Shown piece by piece: positions 17,621 to 28,311 of a stretch of DNA of 50,691 nt. Where the stretch lies: the NCBI GenBank assembly GCA_017856375.1, contig JAFMFC010000005.1:1-50691 (forward strand). Reading direction: 5' to 3'. This DNA comes from Ilumatobacteraceae bacterium (lineage in GTDB: Bacteria; Actinomycetota; Acidimicrobiia; Acidimicrobiales; Ilumatobacteraceae). Position 1 is the first letter of the stretch; the number at the start of each line of letters is the position of its first letter. The notes under the pieces are model-generated. The model did not search any database. It was not told the origin of the DNA and saw only the letters and a program-made list of their open reading frames with translations. The position numbers were made by a program, and so were the translations under genes.

Positions 17621-18817
17621 CTACTTGAGCTTCAGCGCCTTGGCGAGATCGTCGAGCTTGCTCAACTTCTCCCAGGTGAACGAAGCACCGGAACGACCGA
17701 AGTGACCGTACGCAGCAGTCTGGCGATAGATCGGTCGCTTGAGATCGAGGTCACGAATGATCGCGGCCGGACGCAAGTCGAAGACTTCACGCACCGCGCG
17801 CTCGATCGATTGCTCATCGACGGTGTTCGTACCGAATGTCTCGACGAGGATGCTGATCGGTTGCGCCATTCCGATGGCATAGGCAACCTGCACCTCACAA
17901 CGCTTGGCTGCGCCTGACGCGACCACGTGCTTGGCCACCCATCGCGCGGCATAAGCAGCCGAGCGGTCGACCTTGGAGGGATCCTTGCCGCTGAACGCTC
18001 CGCCTCCGTGACGCCCCATGCCGCCGTAAGTGTCGACGATGATTTTGCGTCCGGTAAGGCCGGTATCTGCATGCGGACCACCCTTGACGAACTCACCTGT
18101 CGGATTGATGTGTACGGCGTAGTTGTCGTCAACGAACTGTGCAGGAATCACCGGACGAATAACTTGCTCAATGAGGTCGGGACGAATCACCGAATCTCGT
18201 GGCGTGTTGGCCGCGTGCTGCGTCGAGATCAGCACCGTCGTCAGACGCACGGGTTTGCCGTCCTGATATTCAAATGAAACCTGCGTCTTGCCATCAGGAC
18301 GGAGATATGGAATCGCCCCCGACTTGCGCGTCTCGGACAACTTCTCCGCCATGCGGTGAGCAACGAAGATCGGTAGTGGCATCAATTCCTCGGTCTCGTC
18401 GCAGGCGTAGCCGAACATCATTCCCTGGTCGCCCGCACCTTGCGTATTCAACGAGTCGGAACTGGCCTTACCCGAACGGGTCTCTTCACTCTTGTCAACG
18501 CCTTGGGCGATATCCGAACTCTGATCGTCGATCGAGAGGATGACGCCACAGGTGTTGCCGTCGAAGCCATACTGCGCATCGTCATATCCGATCGACTTGA
18601 TGGTCTCGCGCGCAATCCGCGGGATGTCGACGTAAGCCTTCGTATTGATCTCTCCGGCAACCACACACAGGCCGGTGGTGAGCAACGTCTCACACGCGAC
18701 ACGACTTTCCGGGTCGTCGGCAAGCAACGCGTCGAGTACCGCATCGGATACCTGATCTGCCATCTTGTCGGGGTGACCTTCGGTCACGCTCTCCGATGTG
18801 AAGGTAAAACTGCGCAC
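17621..18817 (-). CDS. metK: S-adenosylmethionine synthetase
   Basis: [58 protein letters not shown]. Confidence 0.98.
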   Translation of the reverse strand: MRSFTFTSESVTEGHPDKMADQVSDAVLDALLADDPESRVACETLLTTGLCVVAGEINTKAYVDIPRIARETIKSIGYDDAQYGFDGNTCGVILSIDDQSSDIAQGVDKSEETRSGKASSDSLNTQGAGDQGMMFGYACDETEELMPLPIFVAHRMAEKLSETRKSGAIPYLRPDGKTQVSFEYQDGKPVRLTTVLISTQHAANTPRDSVIRPDLIEQVIRPVIPAQFVDDNYAVHINPTGEFVKGGPHADTGLTGRKIIVDTYGGMGRHGGGAFSGKDPSKVDRSAAYAARWVAKHVVASGAAKRCEVQVAYAIGMAQPISILVETFGTNTVDEQSIERAVREVFDLRPAAIIRDLDLKRPIYRQTAAYGHFGRSGASFTWEKLSKLDDLAKALKLK

Positions 18818-18901
18818 TACATCTCCCTACTGCTGTCGGCTCATCTGGTTCGGCGCTGCGCTATTGCAGCGACCACCCAGACAATAGTCAGTGGGTGCGG
18901 C

Positions 18902-19309
18902 TTACTCGGCGGAAGTGTCTGCGTCGGCTGATTCGACTTCTGCCTCGATGGCAGGTGCAGCCTCGACGACCTCAGTCGACTCCGCCCCTTCCAAACCTGC
19001 CTGAACGTCATCGGCCGCCTCATCGAGCAATGCGGCATCGGCTTCTGCCGCAAACTCGTCGTACACCTTCATTTCGACGCTCTTGATCTTGTCTGCCGCG
19101 ATCTCTTCGAAGCTGATCGACAGGGGCTTGCGCGACACACTGGATACCTGTGGTGGCACCATCGTGCCGAGACCCTCGCCCAGTTGATTGAAATACGAGT
19201 TGATCTCCCGGGCACGACGAGCAGAAAGCGTCACAAGCGCGAATTTCGAGTGGGTCCGGTCCATCAGCTCTTCAATCGGGGGGCTCATCATCACGTCTTC
19301 GGTCGTCAC
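18902..19309 (-). CDS. rpoZ: RNA polymerase omega subunit with acidic C-terminal extension
   Basis: PPIEELMDRTHSKFALVTLSARRAREINSYFNQ, PLSISFEEIAADKI; adjacent to gmk. Confidence 0.92.
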   Translation of the reverse strand: MTTEDVMMSPPIEELMDRTHSKFALVTLSARRAREINSYFNQLGEGLGTMVPPQVSSVSRKPLSISFEEIAADKIKSVEMKVYDEFAAEADAALLDEAADDVQAGLEGAESTEVVEAAPAIEAEVESADADTSAE

Positions 19310-19346
19310 AGAACGTCCTTTGTGCTCGGGGTTCGAAGTGAACAGG

Positions 19347-19892
19347 CTATCGGGCGAGGCGGGCGCTGCGGATCAGGCCCAGCATCGAGTCGACGGTCTC
19401 TTCGAGGTGGTCATTGACGATCACATGATCGGCCAACTCCTTGCCGATCGGCTCCTCTTCCTCTGCCTTGCGCAGTCGCTCAACCACCTTGGCATCTGCG
19501 TCGCCCCGCGCATGCAGACGGGCCTCTTGTTCGGCACGTGAAGGTGGCAAAACGAAGATCAAGATCGCATGGGGATATTTGCGTTTGACTTGCTGCGCTC
19601 CATCCACCTCGATCTCGAGAACGATGTCGTGGCCATCGGGCGGCTCCGGGTTGGGCGTGCCATAGAGATTGCCGAGAAACTCGGTCCACTCGAGAAATCC
19701 ACCGTCTTGGATGCGCCGTTCGAAGGTGGCACGGTCCACGAAGTGATAAGCGTCTGATGATTCACCCGGCCGGCGCGAGCGCGTGGTCCAAGATCGGCTC
19801 AACCACAAGCCCGAATCTCGTGCCACCAGTGCCTCGACGATCGTGCTCTTGCCCACTCCACCAGGGCCGGAAACGACGATGATCAAACCCAT
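19347..19892 (-). CDS. gmk: Guanylate kinase
   Basis: VVSGPGGVGKSTIVEAL, SRSWTTRSRRPGE, LEIEVDGAQQVK. Confidence 0.96.
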   Translation of the reverse strand: MGLIIVVSGPGGVGKSTIVEALVARDSGLWLSRSWTTRSRRPGESSDAYHFVDRATFERRIQDGGFLEWTEFLGNLYGTPNPEPPDGHDIVLEIEVDGAQQVKRKYPHAILIFVLPPSRAEQEARLHARGDADAKVVERLRKAEEEEPIGKELADHVIVNDHLEETVDSMLGLIRSARLAR

Positions 19893-20179
19893 CAGCCCAC
19901 CTCCGCCACGATCTTTGCCACATGCTCGGGAGAGAGTTCGCTGATTCTGGTGGTTTCGCCCAGACCCAACTCCTCAAGGATGCGCCTAGCGCGCACTTTG
20001 CCCACCCTCGGATCGGCCTCCATTGCCTTCACGGCATAAAGAAATCCCAGCGACGAGTCGCGCACCGCATCGGTGAAGACTTCTTCGATCGAACGGTTCC
20101 CCGCCGCAATCGAGCCGATGGCAGAGTCCAGCGAGGATTTCAATTCGGCGAGTTGTTGAAGCACTTCGCCATGCGACAT
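19892..20179 (-). CDS. mihF: Actinobacterial integration host factor (mIHF-type)
   Basis: LLYAVKAMEADPRVGKVRARRILEELGLGETTRISEL-type helix-two-turn-helix (H2TH) region; next to gmk as in Actinobacteria. Confidence 0.88.
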   Translation of the reverse strand: MSHGEVLQQLAELKSSLDSAIGSIAAGNRSIEEVFTDAVRDSSLGFLYAVKAMEADPRVGKVRARRILEELGLGETTRISELSPEHVAKIVAEVG

Positions 20180-20188
20180 GAACGAATT

Positions 20189-21136
20189 CTATCCGCGCGA
20201 AGCGTTGCGACCCCCGCGATGTGCGACGCCGATGATTTCCGACCACTCGCGAACGCCGTTTCGTCTCGCCCATCGCTCGAGACCATCGACAAGTCGGACC
20301 GAGATTCGCGGCTGAGCGAAGTGCGCCGTACCCACCTGCACGGCTGACGCCCCCACCATCATCAACTCCACAGCGTCGTCAACGCCGACCACCCCTCCGA
20401 CGCCAACGATCGGCAGACCAGGCAGGGCGCGATGCACGTCAAACACGGCACGCACCGCGAGTGGATGAATCGCGGGACCAGAAAGACCGCCTCCCCCGTT
20501 GCCCAATTGCGGTCGACCTGTCTGCGGATCGATCGCCATGCCAAGCGCAGTGTTGATCAACGTCACCGCGCTTGCCCCTTCCTCCGCTGCTGCCGCAGCG
20601 ATTGCCACCAAACGATCGGTATTCGGGCTCAGCTTTGCCCAGATGGGGATATCAATCGTCGAAACGCCGCGAACTATTTCACGAACCAGCGATTCGTCGT
20701 GCGCAAAGATCTGATGCGTTGCACCGCTCGCCGGCGGGTGCCCGGAGACATTCGGGCAGGACAAGTTGATTTCGATCGCGGCGACCGGAACAGTCGCCAC
20801 CATACGCGCAGCTTCCACATAGTCGTCCACGCCAAAACCCCAGATACTCGCCACGGTGGTGACCTTCTGGCGTTCGAGCTTCGGGAACTCTTCTCGAACC
20901 CACGCTTCAGCGCCCATTCCTTGAAGGCCGACGCTGTTCAACATGCCGCCTCGGGTGGGTGCCAAACGAGGGGGCGGATTGCCCTCCCAAGCAAACTTGG
21001 CAATCGACTTGACGACCACCGCACCGAGGCGAGACAGATCGACGTAACGAGAAAGTTCTGTCGAGTGCCCGACCGTGCCCGAAGCGGTCATCACCGGATT
21101 GCGCAACTGGAGCGAACCGACCCGCGCGCCGATCAC
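20189..21136 (-). CDS. pyrD: Dihydroorotate dehydrogenase, class 1 (1B-like)
   Basis: [25 protein letters not shown] with catalytic-type Cys, [35 protein letters not shown]. Confidence 0.92.
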   Translation of the reverse strand: MIGARVGSLQLRNPVMTASGTVGHSTELSRYVDLSRLGAVVVKSIAKFAWEGNPPPRLAPTRGGMLNSVGLQGMGAEAWVREEFPKLERQKVTTVASIWGFGVDDYVEAARMVATVPVAAIEINLSCPNVSGHPPASGATHQIFAHDESLVREIVRGVSTIDIPIWAKLSPNTDRLVAIAAAAAEEGASAVTLINTALGMAIDPQTGRPQLGNGGGGLSGPAIHPLAVRAVFDVHRALPGLPIVGVGGVVGVDDAVELMMVGASAVQVGTAHFAQPRISVRLVDGLERWARRNGVREWSEIIGVAHRGGRNASRG

Positions 21137-24100
21137 CGCTCGTGATACTCCTGCAGCGTCATCACCTTCATCGGATCGGCAGCACGCTCGATCATTCCCT
21201 GCACCGCGGCAAGTGCGGCCTTGATCGTCGTGACGGACGAGACGCGGTGGATGTTGGCCGCCTTGCGGATCGCCTCTCCATCACGGTGGGTTCCCTTTCC
21301 GCGCGGCGTATTGATCACGAATGCGATCTCGCCACGCTCAATGAGACCAACGGCATCTTCCAAGTTTGAACGACCTCGTTCGGAAACTTTCGATACAACA
21401 CCATCCACTTCGAGACCCGCTGCCCGCAAATGCTCGGCGGTGCCACTCGTTGCCACGATTCGCATTCCGAGTTCTCTCAGCCCTCGTGCCACACGCACGC
21501 CATCTGCCTTGTCCGAATCGTTCAGGGACAAAAACACCGTGCCCGATTCAGGCAACTCGGTGTAGACCGCCGTTTGTGCCTTGAGGAACGCTCGACCGAA
21601 CGATCGGTCGATGCCCATCACCTCGCCGGTGCTGCGCATCTCAGGCCCGAGCGCCGTGTCAACATCAGGGAACCGACTGAACGGCAACATCGCCTCTTTG
21701 ACCGACACATGTCGACCAGTGACCGGCCCCCGCAGCACGCCTTCCGAACGCAATTGCTCGAGCGAAGCTCCGAGCATCACCCGCGTGGCAACTTTGACGA
21801 GTTCGACTCCCGTGGCCTTGGCAACGAACGGCACCGTGCGGCTTGCACGCGGATTTGCCTCGATGACGTAGACCTTGTCTTCGTGCACGGCGAACTGCAC
21901 GTTGATCAGCCCTTCCACGCGAAGCGCCTCAGCGATTTTGCGCACATGGGACTCGACCGTCGAAATGGTTTCCGCACTGAGGCCTACAGGCGGCAACACA
22001 CACGCGGAATCGCCGGAGTGAATACCGGCCTGCTCAACGTGCTCCATGACGCCGCCAATCAACACTTCCCCGGTGGAGTCCCGAATCGCGTCTACGTCGA
22101 TCTCCACCGCATCGTTCAGGTAGCGGTCGATCAACACCGGCCTCTCGGCGGACAAACCTCCTTCCCTGCCCAACGATCCAATAGACGCGATCTCGTCCAT
22201 CGCGCGTTCCAAGTGTTGGTCGTCATGGACGATCTGCATTGCCCGCCCTCCCAACACATAGCTCGGGCGGACCAACACCGGATAGCCCACCTGACGGGCA
22301 ATCTCACGTGCTTCACCAAGCGACGTCGCCGTACCCCCCGCAGGTTGGGGAATCCCGAGTTTGGCGCACAGCACGTTCCACTTTTCGCGATCCTCGGCGA
22401 GATCGATCGAATCCGGGGAGGTTCCGGCGATCAGGTGCGCGGGAATCTTGTTCGCCAATTTCAGTGGTGTCTGTCCTCCCAGGCTGACGATGACTTTCGG
22501 ATCCCGACCTGCGGCCTCGCGTTCGGAGCGAATCACGTGCATCACGTCCTCGATCGTGAGTGGTTCGAAGTACAGCCGATCCGAGGTGTCGTAGTCCGTG
22601 GAGACAGTCTCCGGATTGCAGTTCATCATCACGGTCTCGTATCCCGCATCGCGGAGTGCGAAACTGGCGTGCACACAGCAGTAGTCGAACTCGATCCCCT
22701 GTCCGATTCGATTCGGTCCCGATCCGAGGATGATCACGCGATCCTTGTTTGAGGGTCGCACTTCGTCCTCGTCTTCAAATGTGGAATACATGTATGGCGT
22801 CTCGGCCGCGAACTCGGCACTGCACGTGTCGACCGATTTGTAGGTGGGCCGAACTCCGAGACGCTCGCGCATTACTCCAACTTCGTCTGCGGTGACTCCT
22901 GAGAGGTGTGAGATCTGCGCGTCGGAAAAGCCGAGCCTCTTCACACGCCGCCATTCATGCGAATCGAATTCGCGAACGTCGCCACGCTCGATGTCATGTC
23001 GGGCATCGACGATCATCGCCATCTGGTCCAAGAACCATGGATCGATTCGACAAGCGTCATGAATTCGCTCTCCGTCAATACCACGTCGAATTCCCTCAGC
23101 GACGAGGAACAGTCGCTCGGGCGTCGGCACTCCCATCGCCTCGATCAACTGATCATCGGTCAACGAGCGCATCGTGGCCTCCGCCGGATCTGCGTTCAGT
23201 CCGAAACGTCCGGTCTCCAATGAACGCATCGCCTTTTGCAAGCTTTCGGCGAAGGTGCGACCGATCGCCATCGCTTCGCCCACCGATTGCATTTGTGTTC
23301 CCAGCACTCCGGAGGTGCCGGGGAATTTTTCGAATGCCCAGCGCGGCACCTTGGTGACGACATAGTCGATCACTGGCTCGAAGCTCGCCGGCGTTTTTTT
23401 CGTGATGTCATTCGGAATCTCGTCCAAGGTGTAGCCCACAGCCAACTTTGCGGCGATTTTGGCGATCGGGAATCCCGTTGCCTTCGATGCAAGCGCCGAC
23501 GATCTCGATACACGCGGGTTCATCTCGATGACCACCTGCTCGCCGGTTGACGGATCGACGGCGAACTGGACGTTGGAGCCGCCCGTCTCCACACCTACGC
23601 GACGGATACAGGCAAATGCGGCATCGCGCATCTCCTGGTATTCGACATCGGAAAGAGTCATCGCTGGTGCAACGGTGATCGAGTCGCCCGTGTGCACACC
23701 CATGGGGTCGACGTTCTCGATCGAGCAGATGATCACGCAATTGTCGGCGCGATCACGCATCACTTCGAGCTCGTATTCCTTCCAACCGGCGATCGATTTC
23801 TCGATCAACACTTCCGAGATGGGGCTGGCTGCCAAACCGTTCGTCACCACCCGACGGAATTCGTCCTCGGAGTGCGCGATACCGGTTCCACGTCCACCAA
23901 GGATGTACGCCGGCCTGATGATCACGGGCAGCCCCACTTCGGCCAACACTGTCCATGCCTCGTCCAACGAATGAGCGATTCCGCTCTTCGGGACGCGGAG
24001 ACCAATTTCCAACATTGCGCGCTTGAACTTGTCTCGATCCTCGGCAGTCGAAATTGCCTCAGCGTTCGCACCTATCAATTCAGGCGCTCCGTCTACACCA

Positions 24101-24423
24101 ACCACTCCGCGCGCATGCAGTTCCATGGCCAGGTTGAGCGCGGTCTGTCCGCCGAGTGTGGGCAAGACAGCGTCAGGCCGCTCGCGTTCAATGATCGCCT
24201 CGAGATACTCCGCAGTGAGCGGCTCGATGTATGTGCGGTCGGCGAACGATGGATCGGTCATGATCGTTGCTGGATTGGAGTTGGCAAGAATGACTCGATA
24301 ACCCTCGCTACGCAACACCCGACAGGCCTGCGTACCCGAGTAGTCAAACTCGCAGGCTTGGCCGATGACGATCGGACCTGATCCGATGATCAAGATCGAT
24401 TCGAGATCACTTCGCCGAGGCAT
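21133..24423 (-). CDS. carB: Carbamoyl phosphate synthase large subunit
   Basis: [37 protein letters not shown]; duplicated ATP-grasp halves; MGS-like C-terminus. Confidence 0.98.
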   Translation of the reverse strand: MPRRSDLESILIIGSGPIVIGQACEFDYSGTQACRVLRSEGYRVILANSNPATIMTDPSFADRTYIEPLTAEYLEAIIERERPDAVLPTLGGQTALNLAMELHARGVVGVDGAPELIGANAEAISTAEDRDKFKRAMLEIGLRVPKSGIAHSLDEAWTVLAEVGLPVIIRPAYILGGRGTGIAHSEDEFRRVVTNGLAASPISEVLIEKSIAGWKEYELEVMRDRADNCVIICSIENVDPMGVHTGDSITVAPAMTLSDVEYQEMRDAAFACIRRVGVETGGSNVQFAVDPSTGEQVVIEMNPRVSRSSALASKATGFPIAKIAAKLAVGYTLDEIPNDITKKTPASFEPVIDYVVTKVPRWAFEKFPGTSGVLGTQMQSVGEAMAIGRTFAESLQKAMRSLETGRFGLNADPAEATMRSLTDDQLIEAMGVPTPERLFLVAEGIRRGIDGERIHDACRIDPWFLDQMAMIVDARHDIERGDVREFDSHEWRRVKRLGFSDAQISHLSGVTADEVGVMRERLGVRPTYKSVDTCSAEFAAETPYMYSTFEDEDEVRPSNKDRVIILGSGPNRIGQGIEFDYCCVHASFALRDAGYETVMMNCNPETVSTDYDTSDRLYFEPLTIEDVMHVIRSEREAAGRDPKVIVSLGGQTPLKLANKIPAHLIAGTSPDSIDLAEDREKWNVLCAKLGIPQPAGGTATSLGEAREIARQVGYPVLVRPSYVLGGRAMQIVHDDQHLERAMDEIASIGSLGREGGLSAERPVLIDRYLNDAVEIDVDAIRDSTGEVLIGGVMEHVEQAGIHSGDSACVLPPVGLSAETISTVESHVRKIAEALRVEGLINVQFAVHEDKVYVIEANPRASRTVPFVAKATGVELVKVATRVMLGASLEQLRSEGVLRGPVTGRHVSVKEAMLPFSRFPDVDTALGPEMRSTGEVMGIDRSFGRAFLKAQTAVYTELPESGTVFLSLNDSDKADGVRVARGLRELGMRIVATSGTAEHLRAAGLEVDGVVSKVSERGRSNLEDAVGLIERGEIAFVINTPRGKGTHRDGEAIRKAANIHRVSSVTTIKAALAAVQGMIERAADPMKVMTLQEYHER

Positions 24424-25505
24424 TAGCGCTGCTCCATCAACGTGCGGAAACGATCGAACAAGTACCTACTGTCGTGCGGACCCGGACCGGCTTCAGGGTG
24501 ATACTGCACACTGAATGCCCTCGATTCCTCGACCGTCATGCCCTCGTTGGTCTCATCGTTGAGGTTGATATGGGTTACCTTCACACGGTCCCCGAGCGAG
24601 GAGGCATCGACACAGAAGTTGTGGTTCTGACTGGTGATCTCCACGCGACCTGTCGTCACGTCGCGTACCGGATGATTTGCCCCGTGATGTCCGAACGGCA
24701 ACTTGAAAGTCTTCCCACCGAGGGCCAGCGAAAGAATTTGGTGCCCCAAGCAAATGCCGAAGAGCGGCACCCCTGCATCGAGCACATCGCGCACCACCGA
24801 CACGGCATTCGTGGCGAGCTCAGGGTCACCCGGGCCATTGGAGAGAAACACGCCATCGGGCTTCATTCCACGAATCTCGTCAAATGATGTTCCCGCCGGC
24901 ACCACCTTCACCGTCGCGAGTTGCGCCAGGCACGCGAGGATCGTCGATTTGATGCCGAAATCCATGGCGACCACTTTCCACGGTCCACTCCCCACTTCGT
25001 AGATTTCGCGCGTGGTCACCTGACCAATCAGATCCACTCCGGCAGTTCCGCGCTCTTCACGCGCCACGTTCAACAAGTCTTTGGAACTCGACTCTCCGAT
25101 CGCACCAGACATCGATCCGGAACCACGCAGAATTTTCGTCAACCGACGAGTATCGATTCCGCCGATACCCGTCACGTTCATGCCTCGGAGATACTCGTCG
25201 AAATCGTGATTTGCCCGCCAGTTGCTGCGGCGTCGGGCCATCTCTCTAACGACGAGGCCACGAGCATGAACGCGGGTTGCTTCATTGTCGATCGGTGAGG
25301 TGCCGTAGTTGCCGATGTGGGGTGTGGTGAACGTCACGATTTGCCCTGCGTACGAGGGATCCGACAACACCTCCTGGTAGCCCGTCAGCCCCGTGTGAAA
25401 CACCACCTCGCCACTCACGTGACCACTGACCGGTTCGGCGCCGATGAGCTCACCGGCGAATTCGGTGCCGTCGGCAAGCACGAGCAAACCCCGCCGAATA
25501 CTCAT
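24423..25505 (-). CDS. carA: Carbamoyl phosphate synthase small subunit
   Basis: [38 protein letters not shown] (GATase), [13 protein letters not shown]. Confidence 0.98.
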   Translation of the reverse strand: MSIRRGLLVLADGTEFAGELIGAEPVSGHVSGEVVFHTGLTGYQEVLSDPSYAGQIVTFTTPHIGNYGTSPIDNEATRVHARGLVVREMARRRSNWRANHDFDEYLRGMNVTGIGGIDTRRLTKILRGSGSMSGAIGESSSKDLLNVAREERGTAGVDLIGQVTTREIYEVGSGPWKVVAMDFGIKSTILACLAQLATVKVVPAGTSFDEIRGMKPDGVFLSNGPGDPELATNAVSVVRDVLDAGVPLFGICLGHQILSLALGGKTFKLPFGHHGANHPVRDVTTGRVEITSQNHNFCVDASSLGDRVKVTHINLNDETNEGMTVEESRAFSVQYHPEAGPGPHDSRYLFDRFRTLMEQR

Positions 25506-26776
25506 CGCATCGCCTCACCGTCGCGAACCACCGCACGACCGTAGAGGATGGTGTGACGGACCTTGCCCCGAAGACTGCGTCCACGGTACGGAACATTGCG
25601 GCTGAGACTCGCGGAGCGATGATCCTCCGCCCGCCAGGTTGCCGCCAGATCCACCACGGACAGGTTTGCCGGGGCTCCCACCACAGCACCGGCACCATGG
25701 CGATCGCCGATCTGAGCGATACGCGCGGGGTTTATGGAGAAGACTTCAGCCAAGCGTGACGGTGTCACGTCGACGACCGAGTTGACGACGCCGAGCGCAT
25801 ACTCGAGTCCGAGCATCCCGGGTGGCGCTTGATCGAGGGGAAGCTCCTTGTCTCGAGGAGGGTGTGGAGCATGATCGGTGGCGATCGCGTCGATCGTGCC
25901 GTCGACCAGGCCCTGACGAAGTGCGAGCACATCCTCCATGCTGCGCAATGGTGGGTTCACTTTGTACACGGGATCGAAACTCCGCAGTAGTTCGTGATCG
26001 AGAGCAAGGTGGTGTGGCGTCACCTCCGCCGTGACGGGTAGCCCATCACGTTTCGCCTGCCGCACCAGCTCCACGCTCCCCCGCGTCGAGACGTGCAAGA
26101 CGTGAAGACGCCCTCCCGTCAGCCGACACAACTCGATGTCACGGGAAACCATCATCTCTTCGGCAATGGCCGGCCACCCAGGCAAACCCAAATCCGACGA
26201 GCACGCGCACTCGTCCATGACTGCATGGCGAGTCAGATCCTGCACCTCACAATGCTGTGCCATCGTCACACCGAGCGTTCGTGCGTACTCAAGCGCCCTA
26301 CGCATCAAAGCGGGGTCTTGCACACCGTTACCGTCGTCGGTGAAGACACGTACTCCCACCGCCGTCAGATCAGCGAACGGCGCGAGCACCTTGCCTTCAC
26401 GGGCAACCGTGATGCAACCGCTTGGAAACACGTCGCACAAACCTGCCCGCACTCCCTGGTCTCGCACGAACTTCACCACGGCCACCGAATCTTGCGCCGG
26501 GTTCGTGTTGGGCATGGCCACGACTGCGGTGTACCCGCCGAGTGCTGCTGCCCTGCTGCCGGTTTCGATCGTCTCCGCTTCCTCGCGCCCGGGTTCGCGC
26601 AAGTGTGTGTGTAGATCCACGAAACCAGGAAACACGTGACAACCCTGCGCATCGAGCGATTCGTCCCCGCGCAAACCTTGACCAACTTCTACGATGCGAT
26701 CCCCATCGATCAGCACATCGGCATTCGTCACGCCTGTCGCGCCGACGATGCTCCCACCCTTGATCACGATCGTCAT
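25502..26776 (-). CDS. pyrC: Dihydroorotase (type I)
   Basis: GFVDLHTHLREPGREEAETI, AMPNTNP, ATDHAPH. Confidence 0.96.
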   Translation of the reverse strand: MTIVIKGGSIVGATGVTNADVLIDGDRIVEVGQGLRGDESLDAQGCHVFPGFVDLHTHLREPGREEAETIETGSRAAALGGYTAVVAMPNTNPAQDSVAVVKFVRDQGVRAGLCDVFPSGCITVAREGKVLAPFADLTAVGVRVFTDDGNGVQDPALMRRALEYARTLGVTMAQHCEVQDLTRHAVMDECACSSDLGLPGWPAIAEEMMVSRDIELCRLTGGRLHVLHVSTRGSVELVRQAKRDGLPVTAEVTPHHLALDHELLRSFDPVYKVNPPLRSMEDVLALRQGLVDGTIDAIATDHAPHPPRDKELPLDQAPPGMLGLEYALGVVNSVVDVTPSRLAEVFSINPARIAQIGDRHGAGAVVGAPANLSVVDLAATWRAEDHRSASLSRNVPYRGRSLRGKVRHTILYGRAVVRDGEAMR

Positions 26777-27720
26777 CTGGCCTCCTCTCGCAATGCCGAG
26801 TGATCCGGCTCGACCGCCAACGAATCGAACAGCACGGCCATTCGCACCGCTACACCGTTGGTCACTTGGCGATGAATCAGTGACCCTCTGATCTCCGCGG
26901 GATCCACCACCATCTCCACACCGCGATTCATCGGGCCAGGATGCATCACCTGAGCATCGACGCTCATCCGTGCGACACGGCGAGGAGTCAGTCCGTAGTG
27001 GGTCGAATACTCAGCCAAGCTCGGCACGAGTCCCTGGTTCATGCGCTCCGCCTGTAGACGGAGCATGTACAACACATCCACCGAATCGACCACGGAATCG
27101 AAGTCGTGCACCACCTCGACGGGCCAATGGGAAACAACGGGTGGGAGCAAGGTGGGCGGAGCAACCAGCAGCACCTCGGCACCCAGCGCAGTGAAGGCCT
27201 CAACGTTGCTACGCGCGACACGACTATGGCGAATGTCGCCCACGATGGCGACCCTCAGCCCAGCGAGATCCTGCGAATTCCTCGACCTGGTGATCGTGTA
27301 CGCATCGAGCAACGCCTGTGTCGGGTGCTGATGTGCCCCATCGCCCGCATTGATCACTGCAGCGGTGGTCCATTGTGCGATCTGCCACGGAACTCCCGCC
27401 GACTTGTGACGTACGACGAATGCATCAACACCCATGTCTGTAATCGTCTCCACCGTGTCACGCAAACTCTCGCCCTTGTTCACGCTCGAGCTGGAAACCG
27501 AGAAATTCATCGTGTCCGCAGACAGCCGTCGCGCGGCCGTCTCGAAACTGAGACGAGTGCGAGTCGAATCTTCGTAGAACAGGCTGACCACGGTGCGACC
27601 GCGCAGTGCGGGAACCTTCGGTACTGGCCGAGAATTGATTTCGGCCATCCGATCCGCAAGGTTCAATAATCCCAGAATCCGATCTCGCCCCAACTCAGAG
27701 ATCGACCGAACATGCCTCAT
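26773..27720 (-). CDS. pyrB: Aspartate carbamoyltransferase catalytic subunit
   Basis: FYEDSTRTRLSFETAARRL, HPTQALLDAYTI, HPGPMNRGVE. Confidence 0.97.
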   Translation of the reverse strand: MRHVRSISELGRDRILGLLNLADRMAEINSRPVPKVPALRGRTVVSLFYEDSTRTRLSFETAARRLSADTMNFSVSSSSVNKGESLRDTVETITDMGVDAFVVRHKSAGVPWQIAQWTTAAVINAGDGAHQHPTQALLDAYTITRSRNSQDLAGLRVAIVGDIRHSRVARSNVEAFTALGAEVLLVAPPTLLPPVVSHWPVEVVHDFDSVVDSVDVLYMLRLQAERMNQGLVPSLAEYSTHYGLTPRRVARMSVDAQVMHPGPMNRGVEMVVDPAEIRGSLIHRQVTNGVAVRMAVLFDSLAVEPDHSALREEAR

Positions 27721-28250
27721 TGCGGCGCCTTCACTATCACGCCGTCCTCGGATACCAACACTTCGTCATGTGCATGAGTAGGAATGTTCTTGCCTACAAA
27801 ATCCGGTCTGATCGGCAGCTCGCGATGTCCCCGATCGACGAGCACGGCGAGCTGCACTGCTCGTGGCCGTCCAAAACTGTTCAAACCCTCCAGTGCCGCG
27901 CGAACGGTTCGCCCCGTGAACAGAACGTCATCCACCAGAACCACGAGCATGTCCGTCACGTCGAAGGAAATCTCGGTGATTGCGCCGTCGACCACGGGAC
28001 GGATGCGCAAATCGTCTCGATACATCGACACATCCAGCGCTCCGCTCGAAACACTCAACGTGGGATCGATCGCAATGATCTTCGCCGCAAGCTGCTCGGC
28101 GATCCACACGCCACCCCGCTGCAACCCGACGATGGCCACGTTGCCCAGATCGTGGTTGCGTTCGACGATCTCGTGGGCGATTCGCTGAATGGCGCGAGAG
28201 ACATCGCCCCGCTGCATCACCTGTACGGGCATCTGCCCGGATCCACCCAC
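27717..28250 (-). CDS. pyrR: Bifunctional pyr operon regulator / uracil phosphoribosyltransferase (GTG start)
   Basis: RIAHEIVERNHDLGNVAIVGLQRGG, LVVLVDDVLFTGRTVRAAL (PRPP motif); SD AAAGGA 5 nt before the GTG. Confidence 0.95.
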   Translation of the reverse strand: MGGSGQMPVQVMQRGDVSRAIQRIAHEIVERNHDLGNVAIVGLQRGGVWIAEQLAAKIIAIDPTLSVSSGALDVSMYRDDLRIRPVVDGAITEISFDVTDMLVVLVDDVLFTGRTVRAALEGLNSFGRPRAVQLAVLVDRGHRELPIRPDFVGKNIPTHAHDEVLVSEDGVIVKAPQ

Positions 28251-28265
28251 TGCTGTCCTTTCGTC

Positions 28266-28283
28266 CGAACCTCACAGGGTTCG
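28266..28283 (-). promoter_or_regulatory. Putative PyrR-binding RNA hairpin in pyrR 5' leader
   Basis: Minus strand CGAACCCTGTGAGGTTCG; core AACCCUGUGAGGUU matches the remembered PyrR-site consensus ARUCCNGNGAGGYU at 13 of 14 positions; 15 nt upstream of the GTG. Confidence 0.8.
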
Positions 28284-28311
28284 ATTAACGACCGGCGAAA
28301 CCATAGCAGGA

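Noticed and set aside
18854-18871. CGCTGC/GCAGCG hairpin in the rpoZ-metK gap, considered as a SAM riboswitch or terminator
   Set aside because: No match to riboswitch cores I could recognise and no U-tract; a single 6-bp stem is not sufficient.
21430-22752. 440-aa plus-strand ORF antisense to carB
   Set aside because: Arg/His-rich, no recognisable motifs; explained by codon bias of carB on the opposite strand.
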